Of a stretch of DNA of 64,000 nucleotides, positions 47,293-58,997 are shown one piece after another. This stretch comes from Symbiodinium microadriaticum (lineage: Eukaryota; Sar; Dinophyceae; Suessiales; Symbiodiniaceae). A model generated the notes under the pieces. The model was not told where the DNA came from. It made no database searches and saw nothing but the letters and a program-made list of their open reading frames with translations. The translations under genes and the position numbers were made by a program. The stretch lies in contig LSRX01000061.1 in assembly GCA_001939145.1 (NCBI GenBank), forward strand, positions 318,403-382,402, in the 5' to 3' direction. The first letter of the stretch is position 1. Every line of letters starts with the position of its first letter.

Positions 47293-48091
47293 ACAGGGGA
47301 GCATAGCAGACATCTGCCTTTGCACACACATGTATATATATATATACACACACATGCGCACATGCATATGTTTGCTCGTGTTTGTGTACGTGCCGGAATA
47401 GTGATGCATCGCAACCAGGGCGACGAGATCCAGAATCTTGAGGTAGGTTTCATGCTTGCTTGTCACCGTGCAGATGCAGTGTTTCCGACATCGACCAAAC
47501 CCTGCTGGAAATCGCCAAACCTCGACAGGATGTGTACATAGGCAAGGATGGAAGTATAATAGAGTTTTTGGGTTCAAGAAGTGGGCAATGGATGGCAGCC
47601 TTTAGTGCTTCAGCCTTCAAGGGTACATCCGAATCACTTCTACGTGGTTGTGTTTATGGTTTTCTGGGTTATGAATACCAGAAGAGGATGTCTTCCCCGG
47701 GCTTTCGCAGCGGTCCCACTAGAACGGTCTCGTTATGAACTGCTGGCATTCCATAAAAGGCCCTGTGCTAGGGGCCACAGCCACTTCAAAAGCATAAGCA
47801 GGGAAGCACCCGCCAACCATAACCAGTAGCCGGGGCTGCCACCACAAGTCGTGTTTTATTTACTTTAGACCCAGGTCACAGCCTGTTATAGACCTTTCCG
47901 CATCGTGTGATCGACATAGACCATCGCTGGCAATAAGGCGGAGCAATGCACGTGCTAGACTCACCCCCCTCGAAAACGAAACCGAATTCATGCCTGCAAA
48001 AAAAAGCCCTGCACATTCCTCCTGCCTGAGGTCACCAATGTGCGGACGCTTGGTCATGAATATGCCGGCTGTGCGTATTTTAACAGGACCT

Positions 48092-48427
48092 TCACCTTGT
48101 TTCAGCCAGCTCCTGGTCGCACCCTGCTAGTACGGGATCAAACAGCACCCTAAACTCCTGAACCTCAGATCTCCGAACCTTACCTCGCTTCTTCACCCCA
48201 AGGAAGATACCAATGTGCAATTCGTGCATCCATGAGCCGTGGCTCGCATTGGCATGCGATGTGCAAGCAGGAAGTACCCCACTCAGCCCAGGCTTTAGGA
48301 TGCAGGAGCCGGAGAGAGATGGAGATGCTAACGCCAAGTCTTTCTGAGCCAGCTTGAAGTCAGCTGAGTCTTTGGCGACGGATTCCGATGGCTTCTTCGT
48401 AGCAGCTGGAACTGGTGACGGTCGCAT
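48092..48427 (-). CDS. Possible minus-strand ORF, unrecognised
   Basis: Minus-strand ATG at 48427 opens 111 codons. The first 40 residues are Lys/Ala/Ser-rich (disordered-like), followed by a Gly/Ser/Leu segment and a basic stretch. Composition is plausible for protein, but no motif is recognised and no second exon was found. Confidence 0.2.
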   Translation of the reverse strand: MRPSPVPAATKKPSESVAKDSADFKLAQKDLALASPSLSGSCILKPGLSGVLPACTSHANASHGSWMHELHIGIFLGVKKRGKVRRSEVQEFRVLFDPVLAGCDQELAETR

Positions 48428-49651
48428 TGTGGTCTGGCCTCTAGGTGCCGGCCTGAGGAATCTCGCGGGGAGGACTCTGATTCTAGGGCTGCAGAGAATT
48501 GTGGCGTTGGTTGCCAGGGTATAGACTCAGATGGAATGGTCGCTGAGATCTGCAATTCGGGGGCTTGGGCTATAGCAAATTCACTCCATACTTGGGTTCC
48601 TTATTTGGCGCGCGGGGCGCCTTGGATGTTTGTAGTACCTAAAGTCGATGTTCTATACCTTTTCGTCTCGCGAAAGCGGTTGTTCTATCGATGAAGACCT
48701 TCCCTACAAGCCCAACAAGGCCCTGCAGCGACCTCAGATCCTGCAGTGACCTTTAGTCGGGGTGAGCCTCGTTGTTTGGCGATAGGATGTATACTTGCTG
48801 TCGTCACCGCCCCGGGCTGTCATCTCACATCTTTTGGCGTCAAAAGTGCCCTAAGCAAGGCCTCCCAACATGCCTGAGACTTCGCGAGCCTTTCCAGGCA
48901 ACGGCGGCGAGCCCTGGATCGCGGAGCACTCTCGCTTGACGCTGTGGCAGAAAAGGCCTTTTGTACGTACTTCAGCACAAGTCACAGGTTTAGGGCCCCT
49001 CAGGTCTGCTCTTAGCATCTCCGACTTCGCCCGCTCACTCTGGTAGACACTCTGAAAGGCCTGAATTAAGCCGGATAAAAAAAACCCGAAACCTTCCTAA
49101 ACCCAAACATGCCGAACAAGGCCTGTCCTTGGTTTGGCTTTAGCTCCAAACTTCGGGGCGCAGAAGGACGAGGGTTCGGGGTACTCAGGGGGATTCCAAA
49201 AAAAGTTTGAGGGTCTCAGGTGTACGGTTTAAGTTGAGAGTTTAGGGTTCTCTGTAGAGAGACCGAGGATTGAGGGTCCAGGACTCGCAGGGTTCAAGTT
49301 GTGTTTTGGACCCTTGTAAACCCTCCCGGAGATGCTCACGGCCCCAAAAAAAGGTTATAGTTAGAGTATACCGACATAAAAAAAGTAAGTAGTGTATTGA
49401 AGTATTTTATCGTATGCTGCAGTTCGTCTTGATCGCTTTGTGATCAGGAGGCCTTCATCCTGTGGTTTCAAGCAGCCCACAGTAGGTCCCATTTTCCGGC
49501 TCGTTTTTCCCGAAGCTGGCATGATAGTTCTACACTGGGAGCCCAGAAGGGCAGATGAGTGCTCGGGAAAAACGCTTCCGGCGGGCGGGTGTTGGGCGCC
49601 GGCGATTGATGTGCTATAAAAAAAGGCACAGCTGACAGCGAGCGGGAGAGA

Positions 49652-49767
49652 GGGAGAGAAGAAAGGATTTTCGAGTTAAAAAAAAGGCTCAGGGCTTGTC
49701 GCAGGGAGAGGGAGAGGGAGAGAAGAAAGGATTTTCGAGTTCGGCTTGAGGCTCAGGGCTTGTCGCA
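49652..49767 (+). repeat. 64-base tandem near-repeat; one copy carries A7
   Basis: Copies 49652-49703 and 49716-49767 are identical over 52 bases except for seven. Copy 1 has AAAAAAA at 49678-49684 and copy 2 has CGGCTTG at 49742-49748. The lattice shifts by +4 here, and 64 modulo 60 is 4. This independently shows that A7 replaces ordinary bases. Confidence 0.93.
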
Positions 49768-50341
49768 ATTAGCTCTCCTGGCCAATGGTAGGGGTACTTA
49801 GCCTCTGGACGCTGGACAGTGAAACTGGGCATCTACGCAGTAAAGCTAGCACCAAACAATATCTCGATCGGTGTGTAAGGAAGCCCTGATACTTAGTAAC
49901 ACCATTCCTGAAGGTTCCTGGTTACAGGTATACTATAACATGCCCCAAAGCCCTTGTCACATGATGAATATCACTTGAGTTGCTAGAATGGCACTCTCAT
50001 CAGGAAGGTCTTATGCTGAAAAGTTCTCAAATCCGGCTCCGAAGCCAGCTCCTCACACATTCTGTAGTTATTTAGGGCACGCAGGTTACAGGGCCCCGAC
50101 TTCATGAAACCTTCTGGGCTTGATCTCGGTTGCAGGACACGTTTGCACTCTGCGCTGGAGGCGATGATGGCCGCAACTAGGCCCCACAGGCTTCAGTTCT
50201 TAGACCGAGGTACCAACACCGTGGGATTCGTAGAGTCCTGTGCTCAAGGGTTACGCGGCTCGGGCTCGCTGGCGAGATGGAGCCTCGAGATATCTGTGGC
50301 AGTTCCAGTTCCGGTTCCACACTATTTAAATCGAGTCGGGA

Positions 50342-53300
50342 AAAAAAAGTAATGGGAAGATTGAGATTCTACAAACTGCTGCTGCTGGCGCTGCTTCTGC
50401 TAAAAAAACTGCTGCTCGTGTTCCTGCTACTACTCCCGCGCTACGCTACTGCTGCTACTTTGACAACGACGACGTCTAATCATGACAAATGATAGCAATG
50501 ATAAGCATAATCAAACTAGAATGACGAGGAAGCCGTTCAAGCCGTTCTGCTGTTCAGGCACGAGCTTGTCGCTACCAAGCGGGCTTGAGGTGCAAGAGCC
50601 AGCAACATTTTATCAGGGAGCAACACTCAAGCCTCAGTAATCTGTAGTTGTTTTTTCATTGCCCCCTGTAGCAAAGCATGGTACAATCACCGGTTTCAGC
50701 ACCCTGCCCCTTTGCATGCAGTATTGTTGTGTTTTGAACCCTAGAGCTTGCAACACAGCCACTGCAAATGAGAACGACTTAGGGCCGCGCGCCGTCAAGG
50801 ATTCTCCGAAAGTCAGGGACCCTTTTATTACAGAGCTTGCAGGACGCCTTATTCGGAAATCCCCTTCCCCACTTGCTGTAAGAAAGCTTCAACTGTCCCG
50901 CATCCGAGAAGCTACTGAGGCTTGATCCTGCACCGACGAACTTTTCTGGGTGGCCAGACGCTTCTGCATTCCGGAGAAGGGCCGATCAATCAGGCTGTTC
51001 GGGATGGGATGCTGGGACTCCTGAAGCATATTACAGTACATATACGTTACACAGTGACGATAGGGAGAGATTACAGTAAGATGCACCTCGTCAGTTCCAT
51101 CGTGGCAGCACCGGCTAGTCTCCCCCCTTCTAGAATGGCAAGGTGCGCTGGCGGGCCTCCCTCATCGCTTGGGGCAACGAGAAGGGTGCGACTCCCAAAG
51201 TTGTTGCTGGTTATGATGGTGACAGTGTTGATGCACCGATGGGCATAACGACGAGCACCGCCATGATCGTCTTTGTGTTGACAGTGTCTGTCAGAAGATG
51301 CCAGCGATGCCATTACCGGTGACGAAGCGCTACACGTTCGCTCGGTAACACCGGAGTGCTGCGTTTGCATCTGAGGCGTGAAGGTCTACAACACCGCGAC
51401 CTCTCAGAAGGCATCCCGCCCAGCAGGAGTCGGTTCGGTGCATGCAGGGTTTAGAGCCATGGTTCGGATTGCCTGGCTTCGGATTGTCTTGAATTGTTTC
51501 AGGACGGGCTTTCGACATAATCACCCTCCCTCTTGCCGCGATTTCTGTATCCTTGAAGACGGACCCCTGCTTTAACCATGAATCCCGCATTCACCTAACC
51601 CATCCCAGCCATTTCACTCTGAAGCCCTAAACTCTACGCCCTAAACCTGGGTGGGAGGGATAAAAAGCCTGGGTGGGACAAAAGCCTTAAGCCCTAAAGA
51701 TCGAGTGCTCTTCAGGTCACCTATGTGCCCCGACCTCCGGGAGGGGGACGCGTGACGGGGCTTCTTTGGATCTCGGAGGACCAGCCCCTGGGCCTTTGAG
51801 CGGGTTTTGGAGTTTGGGATTTGGGATTTCAGGACATGGTGAGGGCTGTACGGATCGGAGCGAGAGCCTTGGAGGCCTTATGAAGCCCTTATGGACTGAC
51901 TAAAAAAAACATCCTCTAAACCCCTAAACACGATAAGCCCCTAAACCCCGCTGGCCCAGTAAAAAAAAACCGTAGATAGCACTTCCAAGCCACCCTTACT
52001 GGCCTTCAAGCTCAAACCACACTGAGAAGACCCGATCTACGTCGAACAATTGCTAACCAATTGGCCCTTGGGGTAGGGTGCTTAGGGTTTAGGCTCTTTG
52101 AGCCTGTAGGAAATGTGCTCTCAGGCTCAAAATAGCCCGAAGGGCTTGCTAGCTATGCTCTTGGGAGCCAGAGTGCATGTGGCAGAAGACTTCAAAATCT
52201 TAAAAAAATTATTGAGGCTGGCCATGTCTTGGTCCTCCGTGGTGAAACTGGCGGTGATCCTAAAAAAAGAAGGCTCCAACCTGCCACTTGGAGTTGAAGC
52301 ACACATAATCTGACTTGACCAGGCGCGATAGTGCGGTAGTAGAATGTAGGATGTAGCGTCACTATAGTATACATAGATGCTAAAAAAACACACGTAAGTG
52401 CTCTTGAAGCCAATCGAGAAAATGAGATTGCGTGCACGTGCAAAAAAAAGAGAGAGAGAGAGAGAGAAACATAGGCCAATCAGGTTTCGTTGCCGTCTTA
52501 CAAAAAAATCGAAAGTACTAGCACTCCAGAAGCACACGGTCCTAAGTCATGGTCCACATACGAACCTGCACCATGGGCGTGTCGGTGCCCTGAAATGGAC
52601 CGCTGTTTGGATCTAGGGTGCGGGAGGGACGGCGGCCTAAGTCCTAAGTCCGGTCTGTTCCTCTGGGAACGAAGAGTCCGGTTACAAGGCACGCGAGGGT
52701 GAGCCCCGAAACTTTGTAACTTGGGAAGAGTTGTCAGTCAAGGTTATGATAATTTGTAGCTCATGTGGCTCCAGCGAAGCCTAGCTGAGTTCTGCAGTCC
52801 AGGTATGCCCAGGTGCGACACGACCTTCCCTGTGCGGATGTGAGTCTGGCTTTGCAATGTGGTATTTAAGTGTACTAGGGCTTACGGTGCCGATCTTTAT
52901 CTTTATGATTTCACACGCCGCATGCAACTCCAATCCGCACGACAGGACCAGTTGAGCCAACTAGTTGATTCCTCCATCCACAGCTTCACAAGCAGTCACA
53001 AGCACTAGAACCCTCCAGAAACCTACACCCAACGGAGTGAGTGCCGGCGGGTCGGGTGTTCAGAATGCAAACAGGAGGAGGGAGGGAAACACAACTCTAC
53101 ACGTAGCCTGTTCGTTTGCTCTGCGAGCTTCAGGGGTTCAGGTGTTGAGGGTTCGACTTCTAAAAAAAAGGCTCTAGGCATCAGGAATCAGGAAATAAGG
53201 TCTAGGGATCCAGGGTTCACTAAAAAAAAGGGTTTAGGAGTGAATCATGTTTGAGCTCCCAAGGTTCAATCGGGTCGAGGAAAAAAAACCACAAATAGAG

Positions 53301-53768
53301 GGCGACTCCCATCACAACTTTCCACCTTTAAGCCCTCGAGCCCGAACCCTCCAAGATGTTCTGCTGCCCCAAAGCCACCGGATAAAAGCCCGAGCCGATG
53401 GAAGCTTAAACTCTTCCGCGCTCAAATCTCGACACCCGCGAATCTAGGCCCAAAGCCCAGATCGAAACCCGAGCTTTGTAGAAAACACCATAGGAGGCCG
53501 AACAACCGATCCGATACAGGGCATAAATCTTCGGACGAACAGCGGCGAACGCCTTCTATAGTCATGTTCTAAGATACAACAAATCCTTGCACCCTAAACC
53601 CTGTTCTGTGACAAAGAGGCCCTGTTCTGATCATCACGCACAAAAAAATACCCCTAAACCCTAACCCTATTAACCCTATAAGCCTAAACCCTAAACCCAT
53701 GTTTTTACACTTTTTCTTTCCGGTGGCCCGAGGATCCACGGCTTGGGCCTCGCCGGACCGGAAAAAAA
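50342..53768 (+). other. A7 lattice, phase 4 (about 14 sites)
   Basis: A7 at remainders 2-8 modulo 60: 50342, 50402, 51902, 51962, 52202, 52262, 52382, 52442, 52502, 53162, 53222, 53282, 53642 and 53762. Confidence 0.95.
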
Positions 53769-54297
53769 CAGCACCCTCGAAGTGACGGGCAGGTGAGGAG
53801 GGGGGGGGGGCTCTGTTATTTGGGTTTAGGGTTAAGAGCTTGGGGCTTAGAGCTTTCAATGGTTTATGTATGGGATTCCAGTGAAGAAGGCGAGGATGGT
53901 AGTCGTCCGGGTTTACTGTACTGTGCCTTGTCTTCGAGGGCAGTGAACAATCTGGCTCAGCTTCTGGACGCTGATTTGAAGGATGGCTCAGGGAGGGCAT
54001 TTGGCGGGACTCGGGGTATTGTACGGCGATGTTGCAGGGTTTGGGTGTTCAGAAGAAGCTATGTTCTGTTGATGTAGAGAGCTGCAAGATTTGCTGCTGG
54101 AGCTTTCCTACCGGCTTTAGTAAGGGAATTTGAGTCGATTCAGTCACAACACTAAAAAACTACAGATGAAGCTCCAAACGACCCAATGAACAAGCGATGC
54201 CTTCAGGTTCCAGGAACCCCGACGGCATGTTTCCTGAATGGAACCGCCTCAGGACCGTGTACCACAACCCGAATTTATCACTGGAAAAGCCTCACCA
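50409..54297. other. Intergenic DNA with weak frames
   Basis: A stretch at 50.65-51.25 kb is open in two overlapping plus-strand frames (50659-50925 and 50922-51248). Both are plausible but unrecognised, and I cannot choose between them. A G11 tract lies at 53800-53810, and CCCTAAA text at 53650-53700. Confidence 0.4.
53650..53700 (-). repeat. Telomere-like CCCTAAA tract
   Basis: Mixed CCCTAAA, CCCTAA and CCCTATTAA units, one of the clearer telomere-like tracts. A lattice A7 at 53642 stands just before it. Confidence 0.75.
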
Positions 54298-54412
54298 CTA
54301 AACCCAAACCCAAACCCCCCGAAACCCCAAAGCCTAACGACAACCCTAAACCCTAAACCCCTAAACCCCTAAACCCAAACCCAAACCCCCCGAAACCCCA
54401 AAGCCTAACGAC
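54298..54412 (+). repeat. 71-base tandem near-repeat of CCCTAAA-like text
   Basis: 44 bases starting at 54298 are repeated exactly at 54369, with more CCCTAAA text between. The lattice phase shifts by +9 between 53768 and 54671, whereas this offset predicts +11, so a further two-base loss would be needed. Confidence 0.85.
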
Positions 54413-54424
54413 TGGGCCTAAACC

Positions 54425-54464
54425 CTGCAATGCGGATTTGTCCTAGCTAGGTGGGAGGCAAAAA
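54425..54464 (+). repeat. Dispersed repeat A, copy 3
   Basis: CTGCAATGCGGATTTG then TCCTAGCTAGGTGGGAGGC and an A run. It differs from copy 2 at only a few positions and again follows CCCTAAA text. Confidence 0.75.
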
Positions 54465-57400
54465 GTCTAAAGCCGAAAAGCCACGAAGCTGATCCCCATG
54501 ATTGGCAACTTGAGCAATAATGACAAGAATCCTGATCTTCGCAGTCGCAATGATACCAACAGTATCAAACGACACATGCCAGCAGCAATGCTGTAGAAGA
54601 ATCATCATAAGCAAAAAACAACAACAGCAGCAAAAATAAACAATGTTATCTTAACCAAGACAATTCGAGCAAAAAAATAAGGCCCTAAACCCTATCAGTC
54701 AGACCCTTAAACCGCAAAAAGCCCTAGAGCCCTATCAGTTAGAGCGCCAAACCCCAAACCCTCCGAAGCAGGGGCGTGTAACAGTAAAATAAAAAAAACC
54801 TATGACAGACCATGCTCCTTTGGGGTGGTTTATGGTTCTTAGATTGGGTTAAAAAAATGCGACTTGTCTGTGGACTGTCTTTCCTGTGTCACGCCGACCT
54901 CGCACCATGAAAAAAAACTGGCTTGTCCGAGTTGTGAGAGCCTAAACCCCACCAGCTAGAGCCCTCAATCAAAAAAACTAGAGCCCCATCAGTTCGAGCC
55001 CTAAACCCTAACCCCAGAGCCCTCGGCTCCAAAAAAACTTTCCTGAAACTCCAGGGCCCCTCTTTGGGAGGCCTCTTCCATGCCGTGGAGAAAAAAATCT
55101 CCCGAGGCCACCGGGGAGGTAGGACTCTCTTAGGGCTCCTTTTTAAGGGGAAAAAAATATGCTATAGGGTTCCGGGAGGGGCTATTGGGAATACTACTGC
55201 TGGATCTTACAAAAAAACAATAGAGTATATCTATATGTATATATATATATATGTATGTATCCATTCTCGAAAAAAAAGGTACTTGGCATGAGAATCCGGC
55301 TTTAAACCCCTAAACCCCCTAGACACTGAAAAAAAAAACGAAGAGCCTAAACCCTAAAGTTGCAAAATGAAGCACTGCCAGGGGCCTTCCACAGTCACCT
55401 CTTTCTCCAGACGGGCGCGCCGCACCTTCCTATGCTAGCGGCAGGGCCGCAAAAAAAGCTAATGCTTCCCACCTGCAAGGGGGCTATGCGGTTTGTCTAC
55501 GGCTTCAGGCAAAAAAATAGTTGAATCCAGGTTTGACGTAAAGGATTGCTAGAGGCGATGCAGGACTGTCGAGTGTAGGCTTTGTGCTTGCTGAGCGCCC
55601 AATCAGGAGAAGTATTCGTTCTTCCCCTGTATAACTTACATTCGACCATACCTCCATATCCAAAGCAGACACCTACCGGCCCCTATGTCTGGCTCTAATC
55701 TCAGAGCTGGCAGGTTGTCGCGTACAGTGGAAGAAGGACACAATGTCTGGCAACAATCGATAATGACGATGAGGGTGCTACTGAACCTGATAGTCTTACA
55801 GCCTAAACCCTGTCCCCTTATAACCCCAAAAGCTGAAGCAGCCGGAAAGCTAATGGCGAATGCATAGAAAAGCCGTGGTCATATGCAAGCATGTGTACGC
55901 AGTCCTAAGCCTTGAGCACGAAGCGAAATCCTAACCTCGACTAAGCGCAAGCCTACAGGGCATTTAACCTGGCCAGCTACTGGCAACGCGCATGTTTCTT
56001 TAAAAAAATGTTGGGAGCCCGAAGTATCCGCTATAGATTGCCTGGGATGTCTACTATGGCTGAGAGGGTTTCAGACTTCGGGACATGGAAGTTCTTTTCA
56101 AGCCAACCTAGTCTAGATTCTAGATGGGCTTGGGTGGCTTCTATGGCCTTTCGGCTTCGTGGCTTTAGGGCTTGGCCATCGCCCCTACGTCTGTTATGCC
56201 GCTGGGTTTAGGGTTTCTTGGCCACGAGGTTTCAGATCAGGGACCTCCTGGAGTATGCTGCTTGGCCGAGATGCTATGCACATGAACTCGCCAGGTGTAT
56301 GAGGTTACCTATGCAGCTCTTCCACAGCTTCACGTTGGTAGCATGAGCAGCTGTTACCAGGGAATTCCTGTCGTAGTGCCGGTTCTCTAACAGTAAACCG
56401 TCTGTTGTCTGTGCAGTTAAGTCTGCTGCATATGGAGATGTAGCCCACAGTGGTCAGAGGAGGTACTCAAGAAAATGGTTTCCTTGGTGCTGTCCTGCAT
56501 TGACTAGTAAACGCAACACTGCCAAGTCTCACACTGATGCGCTTAGTCGTACGAGGGCTAACCCGAAGCCAATCAAAAACCCTAAGACTTGCAGTTAAGA
56601 GAACCAGCTGAGGCGGTGCAGCTTCTCGAAGAGGGGAACTTTGACGAAGCTATCCGTTTGGCCAATGGGGGTGGTGAGGGCATCCAGGGCCTGCGGCATA
56701 TCGTCTGTCTGAAGCATCCCGGCAATGTTTCAGGGCTAGGGCCGGCCCGAAATCACCTAAGATGGGATACTATTCCTACAGGGGAGTTCGTCTACCGCGG
56801 GCAACGAACCGACGGAAATCCCAAGTGTTTAAAAAAACAGAGTTCGGGGTTTTGCAGCTTGAGCACTAAGCTTTAGGGGTGAAGAAAAAAAAAAAAATTT
56901 TGGGTTTCTGATTCATACGCGCTGCAGCCGGAAGGCCAGAGTTGTTGCTGAAAAAAATGCAAGGTGTCTAACGCCCGACGTCAAGGATGGGAACTTTGCG
57001 CGAGCTTGCCAAACTTTGCAGCGTTTTAGAGACTTGGGCCGCGAATCCTCAGGATTTGCCTTCATTGTAACCTAGTTTCCGGTTCCCCAGTAGTGCCCTT
57101 TTGGCCTTTTTATTTGGGAGTCTCCATCTTAAAGCCGAATATGAGGAAAAAGGGTACCCTTATTGCTACGGGTTTACTGGGGAACGTAGTAACAGAGTCG
57201 CCATGAGCACAGTCATAATTGATCAGAACAAGCCGTAGCAAGAGCATTGTTTCGTTTACATTCATAATCATGGTGCTCATCTGTATAACATTTTGGAGTT
57301 CAGGATTAGAAAAAAAAGTTCAGGCTCCAGGAGTTTGTTGGTTTGGGGTCTAGGTATGTTCTCTCTGAATAAAAAAAGGGTGGCTTACACTAATTCATGA

Positions 57401-58929
57401 GTTCAAGTTCAAGGGGCTTGAGATGGGCCTAAAAAAACTTCGAGAGAGACTTCTGGGTTTGAGAATTGTCAAATTCAATTCTCGAAGGCGCGTTTTGAGG
57501 TCGCTGGGGTTCAGAGGTCAAAGGGGATATAATTCAGAATCCAGAAGGTGCCTCACATCTCATCGCGCTTGGAAGTCTGGGGCTTGCACATTACCGGTTC
57601 AAACAGCCCTCAAAGGAACCCAAGCCGTGTCCTTATGGTACCCTTGCAGGAACCGTTGTAGCACCCCTTAAAGTCAAAACCTGAATGCTATACAGCTTTG
57701 GACAACGCTCAGGACATCTGGAAGCACCTACCTGGCAGGACTCTGCGAGACCGGGTCTTTGAAGTTTTTTTGATAATGTCGCCGTAGGCACTGTTGTAAG
57801 TATTCCTGGGATGTTAGGGCCTGATATACTATGCGATGTTAGGGTCTGAGGCGCTAAAATGCTAAAACCCCAATACGGAGGTTAAGGAGCGTACTCCTTT
57901 CATAGTCGTGCTTCCTGCTTTGAATGTATGTTGGGTGCTTGCCCTGTTGCCGTGTCCTGACCTGCCATGTTCCCTTAAAGGAATATCCTTGATGGTGGAG
58001 TTCGCACCTCAACAGTGGAAGTTCTAGATGAAAAAAAGGGCTGCAGAGCACCTGAAGCCTTTCACGTGGCCAGTCCCGAGAGAGAGAGAGAAAAAAACGA
58101 AGCATTGCTGTGGCTGCCGAGCCTTGAGATTGTACACTATTGTATACTAGAACCAGTTTAAATGTATGCTGTATAAAACGTATACTGCATGGTATATTAT
58201 TGTATAGCTATACGATATACCGAAGCATCCTATCGCATCATATTATCATAGTTTATCTGACAGGCTCGAACAGCAACCGTCTCCTTGTAGGCCGGCTGAC
58301 CAGCACGGGCACCCGAAAAAAAACCCACGGAAAAAAAAGGCCTAGCAGGAATTGCCTACTGGGAGGCGTGCAAGTACAAACAGAACACCAAGTTTCCCCA
58401 GCACGGGGTGTGTGGGAGGCACATGGAGTGGGCTGAACTTGCATGGACAACTGCCGGAATCATGTTTGAACGAAGCAGGTCCTATGCAATATTGTGAGGC
58501 TACCTGCATCACCGCACACATGGAGTCACTCCTACAAGTGATGGCTGTCGGAAAGCACGTGTCAAGATACTCATGCAGGAGGTCCCACCCAACCTGCCGA
58601 AGGGGAGAGTGATCCCAACTACTAATAACACCAGATACAGCTTTACATCTAAGCCGTTAACATCTTACAAATCCTATGCAACTCGGGACGACTTAGCCCT
58701 TGATCATACTCCTGAACCTTCTGACCCTTGACCCTCTGAACACCACCAGTCGGAAACCCTGTAACCGGAGGTCCGACAAAGCTCCTCGGGCCGCCTCAGA
58801 TTCTTTCGGGAATCCCACTGCGTAGTTAGGTAGTTCCCACCAAAACTACAAAGACGGACAAGCAAAAGACAAAAAAAGAGCTACATACATACATCGAAAA
58901 GTATATGTGTACACATATAGACACATACA
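54465..58929. other. Intergenic DNA with dense A7 sites
   Basis: Motif B at 54918, a (TATG)/(TA) run at 55229-55260 and AT-rich text at 58125-58260. A short inverted repeat has 11-bp arms (57082-57092 and 57175-57185). No gene is supported. Confidence 0.5.
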
Positions 58930-58937
58930 TAAAAAAA

Positions 58938-58972
<35 letters not shown>

Positions 58973-58997
58973 TGTATGTATGTATGTATGAAAAAAA
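54671..58997 (+). other. A7 lattice, phase 5 (about 25 sites)
   Basis: A7 at remainders 11-17 modulo 60, for example 54671, 54791, then every 60 from 54851 to 55331, then 55451, 55511, 56831, 57311, 57431, 58031, 58331, 58871, 58931 and 58991. Two off-lattice runs (56002, 58316) are also present. Confidence 0.95.
54918..54942 (+). repeat. Dispersed motif B copy
   Basis: CTGGCTTGTCCGAGTTG then TGAGAGCC, followed directly by CCTAAACCCC. It is the closest match to the core consensus and lies next to a lattice A7 at 54911. Confidence 0.6.

Larger units (their letters stand above)
43498..49684 (+). other. A7 lattice, phase 3 (about 23 sites)
   Basis: A7 at remainders 58-60 and 1-4 modulo 60, for example 43498, 43738, 44098, 45958, 46678, 47098, 47278, 47998, 49198, 49618 and 49678. 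One off-lattice A7 occurs at 49346. Confidence 0.95.
47293..50341. other. Mostly intergenic DNA with A7 sites
   Basis: A (TA)n-(CA)n run lies at 47332-47356. A weak minus-strand frame occupies 48092-48427, and the 64-base tandem near-repeat lies at 49652-49767. Nothing else is supported. Confidence 0.5.

Noticed and set aside
58352..58612. Frames around 58.3-58.7 kb as a possible retroelement fragment
   Set aside because: One frame looked faintly like a retroelement, but no catalytic motif or neighbouring element domain is visible.
23894..58997. A7 runs as a poly(A) signal, nucleosome phasing or origin array
   Set aside because: The spacing is exact to the base over kilobases, ignores sequence context, cuts into repeats and coding-like text, and replaces bases in two duplicate pairs. 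No known biological process does this.
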